In this document: piece by piece, positions 4,014-5,448 of the stretch
Numbering within the stretch: the stretch's first letter is position 1
Layout: each line of letters starts with the position of its first letter
NCBI GenBank assembly: GCA_030043455.1
Contig: JASHXQ010000003.1
Coordinates: 1-5,448 of the forward strand
Direction: 5' to 3'
DNA: 5,448 nucleotides
DNA from: Nitrososphaerales archaeon
Lineage (GTDB): Archaea; Thermoproteota; Nitrososphaeria; Nitrososphaerales; CADDZS01
The notes under the pieces: generated by a model
The model's input: only the letters and a program-made list of their open reading frames with translations
Databases searched by the model: none
What the model was told of the DNA's origin: nothing
Translations under genes and position numbers: made by a program

Positions 4014-5195
4014 TTGAAACGGCAGAGCAATTACCTCGCGATCTCGGTGCTCTTTCTCTCGAGCATGGTTTCAGGGATTTTCTGGTTCAATAATTCGGCG
4101 ATCTATCCTTTCATCGCTTCCAATCTGAATCTTGGAATTTCGGTGCTGGGGATAATGTCGGCCGGGTTTCTCGCGGGGGTGGGTCTGACCCAGATTCCCT
4201 CCGGATTACTTGCGATGCGGATGGGTTTGAAGGGCACGATCCTTCTCGGAGTCGGTGTCGCTTCGCTGAGCACTCTCGCCACGGCGGCTGTCTCCGCTCC
4301 TCTTGCCCTCGAGATCCTTCGCTTTTTTGTCGGGGCAGGACTGGCTTTACTCTTCACTCCGGGGGTGAGCTTGGTGGCCAGCTATTTTCCTCATGGTAAG
4401 GAGGGACTCGCAGTGGGCGTCTACGACGCGTTTTCGCTTGTCGGGGGGATTTTTGCGTACATCGGGAGTTCCCTACTCGCAGTCTCCTTTGGATGGCGGG
4501 CATCACTGGAGGTGGAAGCGGCCATGGGTATCGCGGTGGGACTAGCTTTCTTTCTGATCATCCCCAAGGAGACGATGAGAGAGGATTTTCAGATCCACTT
4601 TCCCAAGATTCGCAATGTTCTCATCGACCGATGGCTTCTCATCGTGGGCCTTTCACTTCTCGGCTTGGAGTTCGCGAGCGCCCTTGTAGGCAATTTCATG
4701 GTGTACTTTCTTTCCTCCGGCTTGAAGGAAACCGCCCTATTCGCGGGGCTAGTGGGCAGCATTTTGCCCGCCGGGGGAGTTGCCTCCTCTGCAATCTTCG
4801 GGAGAATCTTTGATCGGACCGGGAGGATCAAATTGCTAATTTTAGCTCTGGGAGTTCTGTCTGCCGCAGGCCTAGTGATCAGTGCCCTAAACACTTTGGG
4901 TGGATCACTCCTCTCCACCGTACTCGTGGGATTTTTTGGTTCCGCCGGATTCATCGTGTGCGTTTCCGCCGCGCGAAAACTCTCCGCCAAGCACGAGACC
5001 GAGTACGAGGTGCTGGGAGTAAGCTGGGTCATCACGCTCTCTCTGGTGGGTAGCTTCTTCGGTCCAATTGTCTTTTCTTTTGCCGTGATCTCATTCGGGT
5101 ACATTCCTGCATGGATCGCATCCGGTCTCATCTCGATCGCGTTTTTCTCGCCGCTGATTTGGAATATGATGACAAAGGGAACAAGTACTCCTTAG
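4014..5195 (+). CDS. Major facilitator superfamily (MFS) transporter
   Basis: The 393-residue protein has the hydrophobic pattern of twelve membrane helices in two six-helix halves, with a cytoplasmic central loop at about 184-206. Family signatures are visible: a motif A-like loop 2-3 (IPSGLLAMRMGLKG, 61-74), repeated in the second half as FGRIFDRTGRIK (262-273), and Arg103 in helix 4 (ILRFFVGAGLALL), the usual motif B arginine. FGWRASL (159-165) ends helix 5. The substrate is not readable; helix-1 Asn26 and Asn27 and few charged residues inside the membrane suggest a small organic solute or drug rather than a sugar phosphate, which is inference. TTG 4014 is the first codon available after an in-frame TAG at 4002 and gives a basic N-terminus before helix 1; ATG 4065 would cut helix 1. 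No SD is seen. It is probably transcribed separately from dUTPase. Confidence 0.9.
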   Translation: MKRQSNYLAISVLFLSSMVSGIFWFNNSAIYPFIASNLNLGISVLGIMSAGFLAGVGLTQIPSGLLAMRMGLKGTILLGVGVASLSTLATAAVSAPLALEILRFFVGAGLALLFTPGVSLVASYFPHGKEGLAVGVYDAFSLVGGIFAYIGSSLLAVSFGWRASLEVEAAMGIAVGLAFFLIIPKETMREDFQIHFPKIRNVLIDRWLLIVGLSLLGLEFASALVGNFMVYFLSSGLKETALFAGLVGSILPAGGVASSAIFGRIFDRTGRIKLLILALGVLSAAGLVISALNTLGGSLLSTVLVGFFGSAGFIVCVSAARKLSAKHETEYEVLGVSWVITLSLVGSFFGPIVFSFAVISFGYIPAWIASGLISIAFFSPLIWNMMTKGTSTP

Positions 5196-5381
5196 GCGGA
5201 ACGGAAAGCAAAAGTTCGTACCATCTTCCCGTGAGCAATTGGATTAGTGGGAGGGGCCCCTCAGCTCAAACCCACACGCGTGCGAGTTAGTAAAATCAAA
5301 TACAAATCGTAGATCTCTGGGCGTTTCCGGGCTATCGTTTTATAGCCACGATTTTATTCCGAGGGGAGCTAGACCTTCTCT
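5196..5381. other. Non-coding spacer with GC-rich palindromes
   Basis: No open frame of note covers this 186-base gap. It contains the perfect 12-bp palindrome GAGGGGCCCCTC (5251-5262), enclosed by GTGGG (5247-5251) and CCCAC (5271-5275), and then CACGCGTG (5275-5282). An A-rich stretch follows (5290-5306). These could end the transporter transcript or belong to a small structured RNA; I see no tRNA cloverleaf. Confidence 0.4.
5330..5347. promoter_or_regulatory. Inverted repeat overlapping a TATA-like element
   Basis: GGCTAT (5330-5335) and ATAGCC (5342-5347) are perfect 6-bp arms around CGTTTT. The loop and right arm form TTTTATA (5338-5344), a TATA-like box that would start transcription near 5368. 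A second candidate box, TTTTATT (5352-5358), is centred about 27 bp before the ATG at 5382 and would give a leaderless transcript. GAGGGGAG at 5361-5368 is SD-like but 13 bases from the start. Confidence 0.4.
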
Positions 5382-5448
5382 ATGTTCTGTCCGAAGTGCG
5401 GTAAACAGGTGAGTGATGATGCGGTCTTTTGCCCGAATTGCCGGGCGC
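5382..5448 (+). CDS. Zinc-ribbon protein, N-terminal fragment cut by the window edge
   Basis: The ATG at 5382 opens MFCPKCGKQVSDDAVFCPNC followed by RA, and the frame continues past the right edge. Cys3, Cys6, Cys17 and Cys20 form two CPxC knuckles spaced as in the short N-terminal zinc ribbons found on many archaeal proteins, often ahead of membrane segments or other domains. The zinc ribbon is clear, but the function depends on the part outside the window. Upstream are two TATA-like elements; the nearer suggests leaderless expression. Confidence 0.85.
   Translation, partial: MFCPKCGKQVSDDAVFCPNCRA

Noticed and set aside
3821..4093. 90-codon plus-strand frame spanning the dUTPase end and MFS start
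   Set aside because: It overlaps two well-supported genes in a different frame and runs through the inverted repeat at 3967-3995; the translation shows no domain.
4589..5131. 180-codon open frame on the minus strand opposite the MFS gene
   Set aside because: It is antisense to clear MFS helices and its composition (many Pro, Thr, Arg) is typical of a complement of membrane-protein codons. The minus frame at 4103-4357 and the plus frame at 4493-4813 are similar shadows.
5230..5300. Possible tRNA in the spacer, suggested by CAGCTCAAACCCAC
   Set aside because: No acceptor stem, D-arm or anticodon arm can be built at tRNA spacing, and the sequence lacks a proper GTTC-type T-loop.

Overview
The window looks archaeal. 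Several genes have TATA-like boxes about 25-30 bp upstream of the start codon and no Shine-Dalgarno (SD) sequence, as in leaderless transcripts. GTG and TTG starts are common. The set of families (F420-type PPOX protein, cytosolic HtrA-like protease, archaeal-type dUTPase, HxlR regulator, and a ribbon-helix-helix protein of a type I associate with Nitrososphaeria/Thaumarchaeota) fits a TACK archaeon. The phylum is inference; 'archaeal' is well supported. No tRNA, rRNA, IS element, CRISPR array or integrase is visible.

Layout. Positions 1-201 hold no confident gene, only a weak candidate start leaving the left edge on the minus strand. At 202-561 (+) is a small three-helix membrane protein (DUF5658-like). 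It converges, across a short hairpin, on a minus-strand pair: a PPOX/F420-type flavin-fold protein (1572-1976) and an HtrA-like serine protease without a signal peptide (594-1571). The two are joined as TAG-GTG in the same frame. Divergent from the pair is an HxlR-family regulator (2047-2403), with one near-symmetrical TATA element apparently serving both directions. The HxlR gene ends on a CTAG that is also the stop of the opposing four-helix membrane protein (2400-2918).

A second divergent promoter region (2919-3015) leads rightward to an RHH-like protein (3016-3396) and then a dUTPase (3450-3950). The dUTPase SD lies inside a very strong hairpin. An MFS transporter (4014-5195) follows behind an inverted repeat. 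After 186 non-coding bases with GC-rich palindromes, a zinc-ribbon protein starts at 5382 and runs off the right edge.

How the parts may work together (inference): 594-2403 resembles a stress- or redox-responsive divergon, with a Cys-containing HxlR sensor beside a flavin/F420-type redox protein and a protein quality-control protease. The RHH-dUTPase pair may be a small autoregulated nucleotide-sanitising operon. I found no defence island or obviously new multi-gene system. The most unusual signals are regulatory: the SD-masking hairpin, the shared TATA with flanking repeats, and the palindrome just upstream of the RHH start.
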